64,000 bases of DNA from Burkholderiales bacterium. GTDB lineage: Bacteria > Pseudomonadota > Gammaproteobacteria > Burkholderiales > Burkholderiaceae_C. Both the position numbers and the translations under genes were made by a program. The stretch spans positions 124,001 to 188,000 of the forward strand of contig JACRAZ010000060.1 of assembly GCA_016213205.1 (NCBI GenBank). Reading direction: 5' to 3'. Below, piece by piece: positions 1 to 10,600 of the stretch. How positions within the stretch are numbered: the first letter of the stretch is position 1; the number at the start of each line of letters is the position of its first letter. Below the pieces are notes generated by a model that worked only from the letters and a program-made list of their open reading frames with translations, made no database searches and was not told the DNA's origin.

Positions 1-1
1 C

Positions 2-1282
2 TGGAACCCCTGGCGCAACAAGACGGCCAAGGAACGGGCCGCGATCATGATGAAGTGGTTCGCGCTGCTGCACCAGCATGCCGATGACCTGGCCCGCATC
101 ATGACCGCCGAGCAGGGCAAACCGCTGGCCGAGGCCCGTGGCGAGGCGGGCTACGGCGCCAGCTTCATCGAGTGGTTTGCCGAAGAGGCCAAGCGCGTCT
201 ACGGCGAAACCATCCCCACCACCGACAACAACAAGCGCTACCTGGTCATCAAGCAGCCCATCGGCGTGTGCGCGGCGATCACGCCGTGGAACTTCCCGAT
301 CGCGATGATCACCCGCAAGGTGGCGCCCGCGCTGGCCGCGGGTTGCCCGGTGGTGATCAAGCCCGCCGAGCAGACGCCGCTGTCGGCGCTGGCGGTGGCC
401 GAACTCGCGCAGCGTGCCGGCATGCCCGCCGGCGTGCTGAACGTGATCAGCGCCGATGGCGAGAACTCGATCGAGATCGGAAAGGTGCTGTGCAGCAGCG
501 ACGTGGTGCGCCACCTCTCGTTCACCGGCTCCACCGAGGTGGGCCGCATCCTCGCGCGCCAGTGCGCGCCGACGATCAAGAAGCTCAGCCTCGAGCTTGG
601 CGGCAACGCGCCGTTCATCGTGTTCGACGATGCGGATCTCGACAGCGCCGTCGAGGGTGCCATGGTCAGCAAGTACCGCAACGCCGGCCAGACATGCGTC
701 TGCGCGAACCGGCTGTACGTGCAGGATGGTGTCTACGACGCCTTCGTCGAGAAGCTCGCCGCCAAGGCCCAGGGCATCAAGGTGGGCAACGGCTTCGAGG
801 CCGGGGTGAACCAGGGCCCGTTGATCGACGACCAGGCCATCGCCAAGGTGGAGGGCCACGTGGCCGATGCGGTGGCCAAGGGCGCACGCATCGTGGTGGG
901 CGGCCAGCGCATCGGCGAGCGCTTCTACACGCCCACGGTGCTGGCCAATGTCACCGGCGAGATGCTGTGCGCGAAGGAGGAAACCTTCGGCCCGGTGGCG
1001 CCGGTGTTCCGGTTCAGCACCGAAGCCGAGGCCATCGAGATGGCCAATGCCACCGAGTTCGGCCTGGCCAGCTACTTCTACAGCCGCGACATCGGCCGCA
1101 TCTTCCGCGTCGGCGAGGCACTGGAGTACGGCATGGTCGGCATCAACACTGGGCTGATCTCGACCGCCGAAGTGCCGTTTGGCGGCGTCAAGCAATCCGG
1201 GCTGGGCCGCGAGGGCGCGCACCAGGGCATGGACGACTACGTCGAGATCAAGTACCTCTGCCTGGGCGACATCCTGAAGTAA
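2..1282 (+). CDS. gabD: NAD(P)+-dependent succinate-semialdehyde dehydrogenase, 5'-truncated by the window edge
   Basis: Aldehyde dehydrogenase family enzyme that oxidises succinate semialdehyde to succinate in the GABA shunt. The reading frame is open from base 2, before the first ATG at 47. The residues there ([15 protein letters not shown]) match the family's internal sequence, so the true start lies outside the window. Visible family motifs are TPWNFPIAM, the FTGSTEVGR cofactor loop, [17 protein letters not shown] with the general-base Glu, and GQTCVCANR with the nucleophilic Cys. The very close resemblance to E. coli GabD around the catalytic Cys supports this substrate over other aldehydes. 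It ends in TAA and is convergent with the next gene. Confidence 0.93.
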   Translation, partial: WNPWRNKTAKERAAIMMKWFALLHQHADDLARIMTAEQGKPLAEARGEAGYGASFIEWFAEEAKRVYGETIPTTDNNKRYLVIKQPIGVCAAITPWNFPIAMITRKVAPALAAGCPVVIKPAEQTPLSALAVAELAQRAGMPAGVLNVISADGENSIEIGKVLCSSDVVRHLSFTGSTEVGRILARQCAPTIKKLSLELGGNAPFIVFDDADLDSAVEGAMVSKYRNAGQTCVCANRLYVQDGVYDAFVEKLAAKAQGIKVGNGFEAGVNQGPLIDDQAIAKVEGHVADAVAKGARIVVGGQRIGERFYTPTVLANVTGEMLCAKEETFGPVAPVFRFSTEAEAIEMANATEFGLASYFYSRDIGRIFRVGEALEYGMVGINTGLISTAEVPFGGVKQSGLGREGAHQGMDDYVEIKYLCLGDILK

Positions 1283-1296
1283 CGCCTGCGGCGCTC

Positions 1297-1319
1297 GCCT
1301 CGCGCTTGCGCCGCGAGGC
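1297..1319. terminator. Hairpin between convergent genes, possible terminator
   Basis: GCCTCGCG and CGCGAGGC form a perfect 8-bp stem around a 7-base loop, just after gabD. No T-run follows on either strand, so intrinsic termination is only a possibility. Its place between convergent genes fits such a role. Confidence 0.35.
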
Positions 1320-1365
1320 CTTGGCGCGAAGCCGGGGTGGCAAGCGCGGCCAGGGGCCGCGACCC

Positions 1366-2283
1366 TCAGTCTTCGTCGTTGGCCGCCGGCATGCCGAGCG
1401 CGGGGCCGCGCGGCGCGGCGCCCCCCAGGCCTGCACCCGCGGCACCGGCGGCCTGGGCCAGGGCGCGGCGCAGCAGGCCATCGGCGTCCTTGCCGTGGGC
1501 CGGGTACTGGCCGACACCCACGCGCACGGCCAGGCTCATGTCCTGCCCGGCGACATTGAAGGGGCGCTGCAGCGCCTGCGCCAGCTTGCCCGCCACCCCA
1601 TCGGCCGCGGCCTGGTCGTCGATCCAGGCCAGCAGCACCGCGAAACTGTCGCCGCCGAGCGAGGCCACCACGTCACTGGCCCGCAGGCCGGATCGCAGGC
1701 GCACGGCGGCCTTGCGCCGCAGCACATTGGCCGATTCGGTGCCCAGGCGCGCCTCGGCCACCCCCAGCCCCTCCAGCCGCACCGCGAGCACCGCCATCGC
1801 CGCGGGCTCGCGCTCGCGCAGCGCCAGCAGGTGGGTCATGTGTTCCATCAGCTGCGCATGGTTGGGCAGGCCGGTGGCCAGATCGGTGGCATAGGCCTTG
1901 CGCGCCGCGCGCTCGGCCCGCTTGCGTTCTACCGCCATGCGCGCCACCCGTGCCAGGGTTTCGGGCGCGGCCTCGCGCCGGGGCAGCACCTCCTGCACGC
2001 CCAGGCGCATCAGGCGCAGCGCATCGGTCGCCTCGGGTTCCGGTGCCACCACGACCAGCGCCGCCTCCAGCACGGCACGTGACAAACCTGTCCAGCGCGC
2101 CAGCGCCGCCGCACCCCCTGGGGCTTCCAGTTGCAGCACGATGGCGTCGCAGCCCTGGCCGCCCAGCGCCTGCGCGAGTTCGTCCAGATCGGCCAGCGCC
2201 GTAACGACAAAAGGGCCGAATGGCGAGGTGCTCAGATCGGGGGCGCCGGGGCCCACGTGCAGCAGTTGGATCGGGTCGTTCAT
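1366..2283 (-). CDS. Receiver-like plus degenerate GGDEF domain protein
   Basis: 305 residues. Residues 1-115 resemble a receiver-type alpha/beta fold (LLHV..., DAIVLQLEAPGG). Residues 130-285 are a GGDEF domain, seen from DLATGLPNHAQLMEHM, VRLEGLG and ASLGGDSFAVLLA. The signature is GGDSF (about 210-214) instead of GGDEF/GGEEF, so the catalytic acidic residue is a Ser. The DLDFFK-type metal-binding segment is also lost (AVRLEGLG). Family knowledge says such domains cannot make c-di-GMP but can act as GTP sensors or partners. It has an alanine/glycine-rich tail. Function beyond signalling is unknown. Confidence 0.8.
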   Translation of the reverse strand: MNDPIQLLHVGPGAPDLSTSPFGPFVVTALADLDELAQALGGQGCDAIVLQLEAPGGAAALARWTGLSRAVLEAALVVVAPEPEATDALRLMRLGVQEVLPRREAAPETLARVARMAVERKRAERAARKAYATDLATGLPNHAQLMEHMTHLLALREREPAAMAVLAVRLEGLGVAEARLGTESANVLRRKAAVRLRSGLRASDVVASLGGDSFAVLLAWIDDQAAADGVAGKLAQALQRPFNVAGQDMSLAVRVGVGQYPAHGKDADGLLRRALAQAAGAAGAGLGGAAPRGPALGMPAANDED

Positions 2284-2390
2284 CGCCCCGGCATGATGCC
2301 CGAGCGGGTTGCTGCGCGGCAGACGGAACTACCCGATGACCTGCGGGCTGCAGCCCTCAACCGGGTGTTCGGCGCCCTGCCGGGCGCCGC

Positions 2391-2417
2391 AATGGAAAGG
2401 GCCCCGTCGGGGCCCTT
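2391..2417 (-). terminator. Intrinsic terminator downstream of tRNA-Gly
   Basis: On the minus strand, AAGGGCCCC and GGGGCCCTT pair as a 9-bp stem with a 3-base loop. A short T stretch (TTTCCATT) follows. It lies 7 bases beyond the tRNA CCA end, so it terminates the tRNA transcript. Confidence 0.75.
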
Positions 2418-2424
2418 GTGCATC

Positions 2425-2498
2425 TGGAGCGGGTGAAGGGAATCGAACCCTCGTATGAAGCTTGGGAAGCTGCCGTTCTACCATTGAACTACACCCGC
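2425..2498 (-). tRNA. tRNA-Gly (anticodon CCC)
   Basis: Cloverleaf read on the minus strand: acceptor GCGGGTG/CACCCGC, D arm GTTC...GAAC, anticodon loop TTCCCAA giving CCC, T arm GAGGG-TTCGATT-CCCTT. The discriminator is U and CCA is encoded. The sequence closely follows E. coli glyU. The anticodon stem GCAGC/GCTTC has one mismatch, a C28-U42 pair. A TAATAAT box at 2510-2516, overlapping the stop codon of dacB, is a plausible -10 element; co-transcription from dacB is also possible. Confidence 0.97.
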
Positions 2499-2513
2499 CG
2501 AGGGCGCCGATTA

Positions 2514-4088
2514 TTACCCATTGCGGGCCACCCATTCGATCAATGCGTCCAGTGTTGGTGTGGCACGCTGGGCTTCCGGATGGTTGACCAGGGCCGCCAC
2601 CGCATAGGTCTTGCCGCTGGCCGATCTCACGTAGCCGGCCAGTGCCCGGGTGTCCAGCAGGGTGCCCGTCTTCAGGAACGCCGCGCCGGTGGCATGGCCG
2701 CGTGTCATGCGGTGGGCCAGGGTGCCGTCGATGCCGGCGATCGGCAGTGAATCGATGAAGGCCTGCGCCTGCCGTGAGGCCCACGCGTTGCGCAGCAGTT
2801 GCACCATCGCGCGGGGCTTGCCGCGTTCGCCACGCGAGAGGCCCGAGCCGTTCTCGAGCGAGATGTCCCCCTGCTGCAGGCCCTGGCGGCGCAGCCAGCC
2901 GTCGACACGCTGACGCGCCTCGACCATCGTTGCGGCGCGTGCGGGGAAGCCGCGCACCAGCGACAGCATCAGGTTGCGCGCGGCCATGTTGTCGCTGGTC
3001 TTGTTGATCTCGCGGATCACCTGCGGCAGCGGCTCGGACAGGTGCACCGAAAACGGCAGCTGGGGCTCGCCATCCGGTCCGATGGGCAGCAGCGATTCAC
3101 GGTCGGGCAGGCGCTTGTCCAGCACCCGGCCGCGCAGCCGGCCGCCGGCCTCGCGCCACAGGCCCTCGATGGCGCGCACGGTGAACTCCTCGTGCGACAG
3201 CGGCGACAGCGTGATCTCGCGCGCGCCGCAACCGGCCGACCAGTTGCCACGCACCGCCAGCGTGGGGGCACGGGGCCCGGACTTGTCCGGGGCCGAGGCG
3301 GTTTGCGCCCACACCGCGCAGCCCCCGGACCCACCGGCCGAGAGCTCGTTGACCAGGCGCACACCGGCCAGCGGGGGCGAAAGGCTCAGCTGCGGCTTGC
3401 CGCGCGGGGCGCCCTGCACCGTGACCTGCAGCACGCCTTCATCCAGCGTCAGCGCATCGGGCCGCAGGTGATGTGGCCGGTCCGCCGCCGGCGGTGGCGT
3501 GTTGGCGTGGTCGTCCTCGCGCAGGCGGAAGGCGAAGCGGTCGAGCACGATGTCACCCAGCACCTCGTGCAGGCCCTGGGCCTGCAGGCGCTGGAACCAC
3601 TCACGCAGGTCGGCCGAACGCAGCCGGGCATTGCCGCCACCAACGATCAGCAGGTCGCCGAGCAGGCGGCCGTTGTGCAGCGGGCCGTTGGTGAAGGCGT
3701 AGGTGCGCCAGCGGTACTGGGCCCCCAGCATGTCCAGCGCGGCGAGCGCGGTCACCACCTTGGCGGTGGAGGCCAGCTGGTAGGGCTGCTCGGGGTTCAG
3801 CGCCGCCAGCACGCGGCTGCGGCCCTCCACCTCCTGCACCTGCACGCCCATGCTGGCCGCCGGCAGGCCTGCGCCGGCCAGCAAGTTGCGCAGGGCGGTG
3901 GGCACGCCGCTCCAGTCCACCACCGTCGGTGCCGACGCCGCGGGCCGCGCCAGCGGCCCTGCCAGCCCCCACGCAGGCGCCGGGGCGCCATTGCCCACCA
4001 GCAACCACCCGCTGGCGGCGGCCAGCAGGCGCCGGCGCGCTACGGCGGGCGGGTCTTGGCGCAGGGGGCTTCGGGCAGAATCTCGCAC
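2514..4088 (-). CDS. dacB: D-alanyl-D-alanine carboxypeptidase/endopeptidase (PBP4 family)
   Basis: Class C low-molecular-weight penicillin-binding protein that trims and cleaves peptidoglycan cross-links in the periplasm. 524 residues, normal for the family. An N-terminal export signal has a basic stretch (AVARRR) followed by a hydrophobic core [11 protein letters not shown]. The three active-site motifs are present: STAK (107-110), SDN in [11 protein letters not shown] (about 365) and KTG in FLKTGTLLD (about 472). The start is GTG at 4088; no in-frame ATG precedes the signal peptide and no strong ribosome binding site is visible, so the start is uncertain. It is divergent from trmB across 71 bases. 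Confidence 0.92.
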   Translation of the reverse strand: MRDSARSPLRQDPPAVARRRLLAAASGWLLVGNGAPAPAWGLAGPLARPAASAPTVVDWSGVPTALRNLLAGAGLPAASMGVQVQEVEGRSRVLAALNPEQPYQLASTAKVVTALAALDMLGAQYRWRTYAFTNGPLHNGRLLGDLLIVGGGNARLRSADLREWFQRLQAQGLHEVLGDIVLDRFAFRLREDDHANTPPPAADRPHHLRPDALTLDEGVLQVTVQGAPRGKPQLSLSPPLAGVRLVNELSAGGSGGCAVWAQTASAPDKSGPRAPTLAVRGNWSAGCGAREITLSPLSHEEFTVRAIEGLWREAGGRLRGRVLDKRLPDRESLLPIGPDGEPQLPFSVHLSEPLPQVIREINKTSDNMAARNLMLSLVRGFPARAATMVEARQRVDGWLRRQGLQQGDISLENGSGLSRGERGKPRAMVQLLRNAWASRQAQAFIDSLPIAGIDGTLAHRMTRGHATGAAFLKTGTLLDTRALAGYVRSASGKTYAVAALVNHPEAQRATPTLDALIEWVARNG

Positions 4089-4159
4089 CCTGCCAGCCTA
4101 GCGCGGGCGGGGCCTGCCGATCAACCGAAGAACGGCCGGCGTCTTCCCCAGATCATCCG

Positions 4160-4876
4160 ATGAGCGAATCCGACGACTCTTCCGCCGCCGCCGCACCGCG
4201 GCGGCCCATCCGCAGCTTCGTGCTGCGCGCCGGGCGCATGGGCACCGGGCAGCAGCGGGCGCTGCAGGACCTGGGGCCCCGCTTCGTGCTGCCCTACCGC
4301 CCTGCCGTGCTGGAGGCCACCACGGTGTTCGGCCGCAGCGCGCCGCTGGTGCTGGAGATCGGGTTTGGCATGGGCGACGCCACCGCGCAGATCGCCGCGG
4401 CGCGGCCGGATGTCGACTTCCTGGGCGTCGAGGTGCACGAGCCCGGCGTGGGCGCCTTGCTCAAGCACATCGGCGAGAGCGGCCTCGACAACCTGCGCAT
4501 CGTGCAGCACGACGCGGTGGAGGTGCTCCAGCACATGCTGGCCCCGGCGTCGCTCGATGGCGTGCATGTCTTCTTCCCCGACCCCTGGCACAAGAAGCGC
4601 CACCACAAACGCCGCCTGATCCAGCCGCCGCTGGTGGCGCTGCTGGCCTCGCGCCTGAAGCCCGGCGCCACGCTGCACTGCGCCACCGACTGGCAGGACT
4701 ACGCCGAGCAGATGCTGCAGGTGCTGGGCGACTGCCCGATGCTGAGCAACACCGCCGAGGGCTATGCCCCGCGGCCTGAACTGCGGCCGCTGACCAAGTT
4801 CGAGGCGCGTGGCCAGCGCCTGGGCCACGGTGTCTGGGACCTGGTGTTCAGGCGCAATGACACGCCGGCGGCCTGA
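4160..4876 (+). CDS. trmB: tRNA (guanine-N7)-methyltransferase
   Basis: Makes m7G46 in the variable loop of tRNA using S-adenosylmethionine. 238 residues. [11 protein letters not shown] is the SAM-binding glycine-rich loop. [19 protein letters not shown] is the family signature that contacts tRNA, and the C-terminal [21 protein letters not shown] is also typical. The frame is open further upstream, but ATG 4160 (MSESDDSS) gives the expected N-terminus. The stop codon TGA directly abuts the stop of uppP on the other strand (TGATCA), so the genes are tail-to-tail without a spacer. Confidence 0.95.
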   Translation: MSESDDSSAAAAPRRPIRSFVLRAGRMGTGQQRALQDLGPRFVLPYRPAVLEATTVFGRSAPLVLEIGFGMGDATAQIAAARPDVDFLGVEVHEPGVGALLKHIGESGLDNLRIVQHDAVEVLQHMLAPASLDGVHVFFPDPWHKKRHHKRRLIQPPLVALLASRLKPGATLHCATDWQDYAEQMLQVLGDCPMLSNTAEGYAPRPELRPLTKFEARGQRLGHGVWDLVFRRNDTPAA

Positions 4877-5701
4877 TCAATCGGCCCACGCCACCCAGCC
4901 GGTGAAGTAGGTCAGCAGCACCACGCCGCCGAAGGCGATGCGGTACCACGCGAAGGGCGTGAAAGTGTGGGTGGCGATGTAGCGCAGCAACCAGCGCACG
5001 CACAGCCACGCGAAGATGAAGGACACCACCAGCCCCACGCCGAACAGCGGCGCATCGGAGGCCGCCAGGTGGGCGCGCTCCTTGTACAGGCTGTAGACGC
5101 CGGCGCCGATGAGGGTGGGGATCGCGAGGAAGAAGCTGAAGTCGGTGGCGGCCTTGCGCGACAGGCCCAGCAGCATGCCGCCGATGATGGTGGCCCCTGA
5201 ACGGCTGGTGCCCGGAATCATCGCGAGACATTGCACCAGGCCCACCTTGAGCGCGTCCCAGGCGCCCATCTGGTCCACCTCGGCCAGGCGCACGCTGGAT
5301 GGCGGCCGGCGCTCGGCCCACAGGATGATCACACCGCCCAGGATGAAGGTGCTGGCCACCACCGGCGCGTTGAACAGGTGGGCCTTGATCGCCTTGCCGA
5401 ACAGCAGGCCCAGCACCACGGCGGGCAGGAAGCCGATGGCAACGTTGGCCACGAAGCGGCGCGCGGCGGGGCTGTTGGGCAGCTGCAGCACCGTGTCACG
5501 CAGGCGCTGCCAGTACACGATGATGACGGCCAGGATCGCGCCGGTCTGGATCGCGATGTCGAACACCTTGGCCTTGGCGTCGGCAAAATCCAGCAACGAG
5601 CCGGCCAGGATCAGGTGCCCGGTGGACGAGATCGGCAGGAACTCGGTCAGGCCCTCGACCATGCCCATGATCGCGGCCTTCAACAGCAATACCCAGTCCA
5701 C
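4877..5701 (-). CDS. uppP: Undecaprenyl-diphosphate phosphatase
   Basis: Integral membrane enzyme that recycles undecaprenyl pyrophosphate to the monophosphate carrier for cell wall synthesis; loss or gain affects bacitracin resistance. The signature [17 protein letters not shown] and the second motif [13 protein letters not shown] are both present, with about eight hydrophobic segments. I chose GTG 5701 because it has GGAG five bases upstream and gives the family-typical N-terminus [13 protein letters not shown] and 274 residues. ATG 5731 or 5734 would add 10-11 residues (MRSFASSG). The frame stays open much further upstream, through tetR on the other strand, but that part is antisense shadow. 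Confidence 0.92.
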   Translation of the reverse strand: MDWVLLLKAAIMGMVEGLTEFLPISSTGHLILAGSLLDFADAKAKVFDIAIQTGAILAVIIVYWQRLRDTVLQLPNSPAARRFVANVAIGFLPAVVLGLLFGKAIKAHLFNAPVVASTFILGGVIILWAERRPPSSVRLAEVDQMGAWDALKVGLVQCLAMIPGTSRSGATIIGGMLLGLSRKAATDFSFFLAIPTLIGAGVYSLYKERAHLAASDAPLFGVGLVVSFIFAWLCVRWLLRYIATHTFTPFAWYRIAFGGVVLLTYFTGWVAWAD

Positions 5702-5745
5702 AGCCACTCCGCTCGATGCAAAGCTGCGCATCATAGCCACCCGGG

Positions 5746-5774
5746 TTGACCGGCCATGTCGGGCGTCGTACATT
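5746..5774 (+). promoter_or_regulatory. Sigma-70 promoter of tetR efflux operon
   Basis: TTGACC (5746-5751) and TACATT (5769-5774) are separated by exactly 17 bases, a good -35/-10 pair. The -10 box runs into the operator palindrome, so repressor binding would block RNA polymerase. Confidence 0.75.
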
Positions 5775-5794
5775 ACTGACCGGTCAGTCAGTAA
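5773..5794. promoter_or_regulatory. TetR-family operator palindrome
   Basis: TTACTGAC and GTCAGTAA form perfect 8-base inverted arms around a 6-base centre. A second overlapping palindrome, ACTGACCGGTCAGT, shares the left arm. It lies three bases before the tetR start codon and overlaps the -10 box. The most likely ligand is the adjacent TetR protein, acting as an autorepressor of the efflux operon. Confidence 0.8.
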
Positions 5795-5797
5795 CCC

Positions 5798-6475
5798 ATG
5801 AGTACCGCCGACGCCCCGCCCCGCCGCCGCCGCAAGGAAGCACGCCCGCAAGAGCTGCTCGATGCGGCGCTGGCGCTGTTCGTCGAGAAGGGTTTTGCCG
5901 CCACCCGTGCCGAGGAGGTGGCCACCCGCGCCGGGGTGTCCAAGGGCACGCTGTACCTGTACTTCCCGAGCAAGGAAGACCTGCTGAAGGCGGTGATTGC
6001 GCAATGCCTGTCCGAGCGCATTGCCGAAGGCGCCGCCGCCGCCGCCGGCTACTCGGGCAGCGCGAGCGCCTTGCTGCGCAACGTGCTGTGCGAGTGGTGG
6101 GAACGCATCTATGCCAGCCCGGCCGGCGCGGTGTTCAAGCTGGTGATCACCGAGGTGCGCAACTTCCCCGAGATCTCGGAGTTCTACACCCGCGAGGTGG
6201 TGGAACCGGCGCACCACCTGCTGGGCGACATCGTGCAGCGCGGCATCGCGCAGGGCGAGTTCCGCCCGGTCGACGTGAGCGCCGCAGTGCACTCGCTGGT
6301 GCTGCCGCTGATCATGGTGTGCCTGCACAAGCACTCGCTCGGCGCCTGCGAAGCCGGTGCCTGGCCGCTGGACGGCCACACCTTCATCCGGCAGCACGTG
6401 GACCTGGTGCTCGACGGCCTCAGCTGCCGCACCGTGCCGGCCGACAACGCCCCCCCGCCCCCGATCGAAACATGA
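5798..6475 (+). CDS. TetR/AcrR-family transcriptional repressor of the efflux operon
   Basis: 225 residues. The N-terminal helix-turn-helix is clear: [48 protein letters not shown] (about 16-63), the TetR_N consensus. The remainder is the helical ligand-binding and dimer domain ([35 protein letters not shown]), similar to the AcrR C-terminal group that controls drug efflux. Its stop overlaps the next start (ATGA), so it is co-transcribed with the pump genes. A perfect palindrome immediately upstream fits autoregulation. The inducing compound cannot be told from sequence. Confidence 0.92.
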   Translation: MSTADAPPRRRRKEARPQELLDAALALFVEKGFAATRAEEVATRAGVSKGTLYLYFPSKEDLLKAVIAQCLSERIAEGAAAAAGYSGSASALLRNVLCEWWERIYASPAGAVFKLVITEVRNFPEISEFYTREVVEPAHHLLGDIVQRGIAQGEFRPVDVSAAVHSLVLPLIMVCLHKHSLGACEAGAWPLDGHTFIRQHVDLVLDGLSCRTVPADNAPPPPIET

Positions 6476-7647
6476 AACAGCCCTGGAAACGCGGGGCCTT
6501 GCTCGCCCTGGCCCTGCTGGCCATCGCCGCGCTGGTGCTGGCCATCGGCCGGGCCATGCAGGACCGCAAGGCCGCCGCGGCCGCCGCGCCGGTGGCCGCC
6601 GCCTCGGCGACCAGCGCCCCTCTGGAACTGCTGCCGCAGGACCTGCTCACGCTGGCGCGCGCGCCGCTGGCCCGCACGCTGCAGGTCTCGGGCAGCCTGA
6701 AGGCGGTGAACAGCGCCTACGTGAAGGCCAAGGTGGCGGCGGAACTCGTGGCCCTGAAGGTGCGCGAAGGCGACAGCGTCACCGCCGGCCAGGTGCTGGC
6801 GCAACTGGACACCACCGAGTTCGACTGGCGCCTGCGCCAGGCGGAGCAGCAGGCCATGGCCTCGAAGGCGCAGCTCGACATCGCCGAACGCCAGCTCACC
6901 AACAACAAGGCCCTGGTGGCGCAAGGCTTCATCTCGCCCACGGCGCTGGAGACCTCGATCTCCAACGAGGCCAGCGCGCGAGCAACGCTGCAGGCCGCGC
7001 TCGCCGCGGTGGAGATCGCGCGCAAGGCGCGCGGCGACGCCACCATCGTGGCGCCGATCAGCGGCCTGGTCTCGCAGCGCCTGGTCCAGGCTGGCGAGCG
7101 GGTGGCGGTGGACACACGCCTGCTCGAGATCGTCGACCTCAGCGCGCTCGAGGTCGAGGCCGCACTGCCGCCGGAGGACATTGCCACGCTGCGCCTGGGC
7201 AGCACGGCGCAGCTGATGGTGGACGGCCGCAGCGAACCCCTCGCCGCGCGCGTGGTGCGCATCAACCCCAGCGCCCAGGCGGGCTCGCGCACGGTGCCGG
7301 CCTACCTGGCCGTGCAGCCGCACCCCAGCCTGCGGCAGGGCCTGTTCGTGCGCGGCTGGATCGAGCTGGACCGGCGCGATGCGCTGGTGATCGCCGTGTC
7401 GGCCGTGCGCACCGAGCAGGTCCGGCCGTATGCCGTGCGCGTGGCGGCCGGCCGCACCGAGCGCCGCAGCCTGCAGCTCGGCCAGCGCGGGGTGTCGCAG
7501 GGCGTCGAGGTGGTCGAAGTGCTGCAGGGCCTGGCCGAAGGCGACCAGGTGCTGGGCATCGGCGCCGGGCTGGTGCCCTCGGGTGTCACGGTGCGCGTCG
7601 CGCCGGTGTCCGGCACCGCATCGGCCGCCGCGGCGGCGGCGCGCTGA
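6472..7647 (+). CDS. RND efflux periplasmic adaptor (membrane fusion protein)
   Basis: 391 residues. One N-terminal membrane segment ([19 protein letters not shown]) anchors or exports the protein. Then come the biotinyl-lipoyl-like half motifs ([34 protein letters not shown] and [24 protein letters not shown]) flanking a coiled-coil hairpin (about 115-185), then beta-barrel and membrane-proximal domains. It links the inner-membrane pump to an outer-membrane channel. The start ATG overlaps the tetR stop, and the pump gene follows after 18 bases. No Cys lipobox is visible at the end of the signal segment. Confidence 0.92.
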   Translation: MKQPWKRGALLALALLAIAALVLAIGRAMQDRKAAAAAAPVAAASATSAPLELLPQDLLTLARAPLARTLQVSGSLKAVNSAYVKAKVAAELVALKVREGDSVTAGQVLAQLDTTEFDWRLRQAEQQAMASKAQLDIAERQLTNNKALVAQGFISPTALETSISNEASARATLQAALAAVEIARKARGDATIVAPISGLVSQRLVQAGERVAVDTRLLEIVDLSALEVEAALPPEDIATLRLGSTAQLMVDGRSEPLAARVVRINPSAQAGSRTVPAYLAVQPHPSLRQGLFVRGWIELDRRDALVIAVSAVRTEQVRPYAVRVAAGRTERRSLQLGQRGVSQGVEVVEVLQGLAEGDQVLGIGAGLVPSGVTVRVAPVSGTASAAAAAAR

Positions 7648-7665
7648 CACCCCAACGCCACGGCC

Positions 7666-10600
7666 ATGTGGTTCACCCGCGTCTCGATCGCCAACCCGGT
7701 GATGGCCGTGATGGTGATGCTCGCCTTCGTGGTGCTGGGGCTGTTCAGCTACCAGCGGCTGAAGGTGGACCAGTTCCCCGACATCGACTTTCCCACCGTG
7801 GTGGTGCAGGTGGACTATCCCGGCGCCTCGCCCGAGATCGTCGAGACCGAGGTCACCAAGAAGATCGAGGAGTCGATCAACACCATTGCCGGCATCAACC
7901 AGCTCTACTCGCGCAGCTACGAGGGCACCGCGGTGGTGATCGCGATGTTCAACCTCGACGTCAACGGCCGCAAGGCCGCCGACGACGTGCGCGAGAAGCT
8001 CTCGCTGATCAAGGCCAACTTCCGCGACGAGGTCAAGGAGCCGCGCATCGCGCGCTTCGACCCCGCGAGCCGGCCGATCTTCTCGCTCGCCCTCACCTCG
8101 CCCGATGGCTCGCGCAGCGTGCAGGAGCTCACCACCTACGCCGACCAGGTGGTGAAGAAGCGCATGGAGGTGGTGCCCGGCGTGGGCTCGGTCACGCTGG
8201 TGGGGGGCGCCAAGCGCGAGATCAACATCTACCTGAAGCCCCAGGCGATGGAAGCCTTCGGCGTGGGCGTGGACACGGTGATGGCCGCGGTGCGCACCGA
8301 GAACCAGGACCTGCCCGCCGGCAGCCTGCGCTCGCGCGAGGCCGAACGCAGTGTGCAGATCCTCGGCCGCGTGAAGCACCCGGAGGACCTGAAGCAGATC
8401 ATCGTCGCCCGGCGCGGCGCGGCCGGCGGCGCGCAGCCGGTGCGGCTGGGACAGGTGGCCGACGTCGTCGACGGGCCCGAGGAACTGGAGACCCTGGCCC
8501 TCTACAACGGCCGCCGCACCATGGCGCTGGAGGTGCAGAAGAGCCAGGGCGAGAACACCATCGAGGTGGTGGACGGCCTGAACCGGGTGGCCAAGGCGCT
8601 GGCGCCGCAGCTGCCCGCCGGCATGGCGCTGGAGGTGGTGCGTGACAACTCGCGCGCCATCCGCGTCTCGGTGGCCAACGTCAAGAAGACGCTGCTCGAG
8701 GGCGCGCTGCTGACCATCGGCATCGTGTTCCTGTTCCTCAACAGCTGGCGCTCGACCATCATCACCGGGCTCACGCTGCCGATCGCGCTGATCGGCACCT
8801 TCCTGTTCATGCACGCGTTCGGCTTCTCGATCAACATGATCACGCTGATGGCGATGAGCCTGTGCGTGGGCCTGCTGATCGACGATGCGATCGTGGTGCG
8901 CGAGAACATCGTGCGCCACGTGCAGATGGGCAAGAGCGCGCACGACGCCGCGCTGGCCGGCACCAACGAGATCGGGCTGGCGGTGCTGGCCACCACGCTG
9001 TCCATCGTGGCGGTGTTCCTGCCCATCGGCTTCATGGGCGGCATCCTGGGCAAGTTCTTCCACGAGTTCGGCATCACCATCGTCGCCGCGGTGCTGATCT
9101 CGATGTTCGTGAGCTTCACGCTCGACCCGATGCTCAGCTCGGTGTGGCACGACCCGGCCATCGACCGCGAGGGCCAGCCCTTCGTGGCCCGTTCGCTGTA
9201 CGACCACACCTTCGGACGCATCACGCACTGGGTGGACCGCATGTCGCACCACCTGGGCGACGGCTACGTGGCGGCACTGGACTGGGCGCTCTCGCACAAG
9301 CTTGCGACGATGGGCCTGGCCGCCGCCACGCTGGCCGGCAGCGTGGTGCTGATGCCACTGCTGGGCACCGAGTTCGCCCCCAAGGCCGACTACTCGGAGA
9401 CCGGCGTCAACTTCTACACCCCGGTGGGCACGCCGCTGGAAACCACCGAGCAGCGGGCGCGTCAGGTGGATGCCATCCTGCGCGAGATGCCGGAGGTGAA
9501 GTACACGCTGGCCACCATCAACACCGGCCTGGCGCAGGGCCGCAACTACGTGGCCTACTACATCCGCCTGGTCGACCGCGACCAGCGCAGCCGCAACGCC
9601 GACCAGCTGGCGCTGCCGCTGCGCCAGCGGCTGCAGCAGGTGGCCGGCATCACCGTCACCCACGTGGGGCTGCTCGACCCGGTGGGCGGCGCCAAGCCGA
9701 TCTCGCTGTCGATCCAGGGCACCGACCTGGGCGTGCTGCAGGGCCTGACCAACACGCTGATGGCGCGCCTGGCCCAGGTGCCCGGCCTGGCCGACCTGGA
9801 CACCAGCATGAAGCCGCCCAAGCCCACCGTCTCGATCGAGGTCCGGCGCGACGCGGCCTCGGACCTGGGCCTCTCGGTGGGCAGCATCACCAACACGCTG
9901 CGTGCGCTGGTGGCCGGCGCGACCATCGGCGACTGGCGCGCCGCCGACGACCAGAACTACGACGTGAAGGTGCGCCTGGCCCCCGGCGCCCGCGACGATG
10001 CGGCCGACATCGAGCGCCTGGGCCTGGCCGTGGGCACCAATGCCGACGGCAGCATGCGCATCGTGCGCCTGTCCCAGGTGGCCGAGGTGCGGCCGGGCTT
10101 CGGCGCCAACCAGGTGAACCGGCGCGACCTGAACCGCGAATCCGAGATCACCGCCAACACCGTGGGCCGCTCGCTGGGCGAGATCTCGGCCGATGTGCGC
10201 GCGGTGCTCGACGCCAACCCGCTGCCGCCCGGCTACAGCTACCGCTTCGGCGGCTCCACCAAGGACATGCAGGAATCGTTCGCGTACGCCGTCTCGGCGC
10301 TGGCGATGGGGGTGGTGTTCATCTACATGATCCTGGCCTCGCAGTTCCGCAGCTTCCTGCAGCCGATCGCGCTGATGTCCTCGCTGCCGCTCACGCTGAT
10401 CGGCGTGGTGCTGGCGCTGCTGTTCTGGCGCTCCACGCTGAACCTGTTCTCGATCATCGGCATCGTCATGCTGATGGGCCTGGTGACCAAGAACGCCATC
10501 CTGCTGATCGACTTCGCGATCCGCGCCCGCGACGAGGGCCTGAACCGCCACGACGCGCTGCTGCGCGCCGCCAAGGTGCGGCTGCGGCCGATCCTGATGA

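Noticed and set aside
5702..6397. N-terminal extension of the uppP frame by about 230 residues
   Set aside because: The extension runs antisense through tetR. UppP family proteins begin at the VDWVLLL segment, with a good ribosome binding site there.
6184..10551. A 1455-codon open frame on the minus strand, antisense to the RND pump operon
   Set aside because: Composition is His/Arg/Gln/Gly-rich with no recognisable domain. It mirrors the codon bias of the real genes on the other strand, as is usual in very GC-rich DNA.
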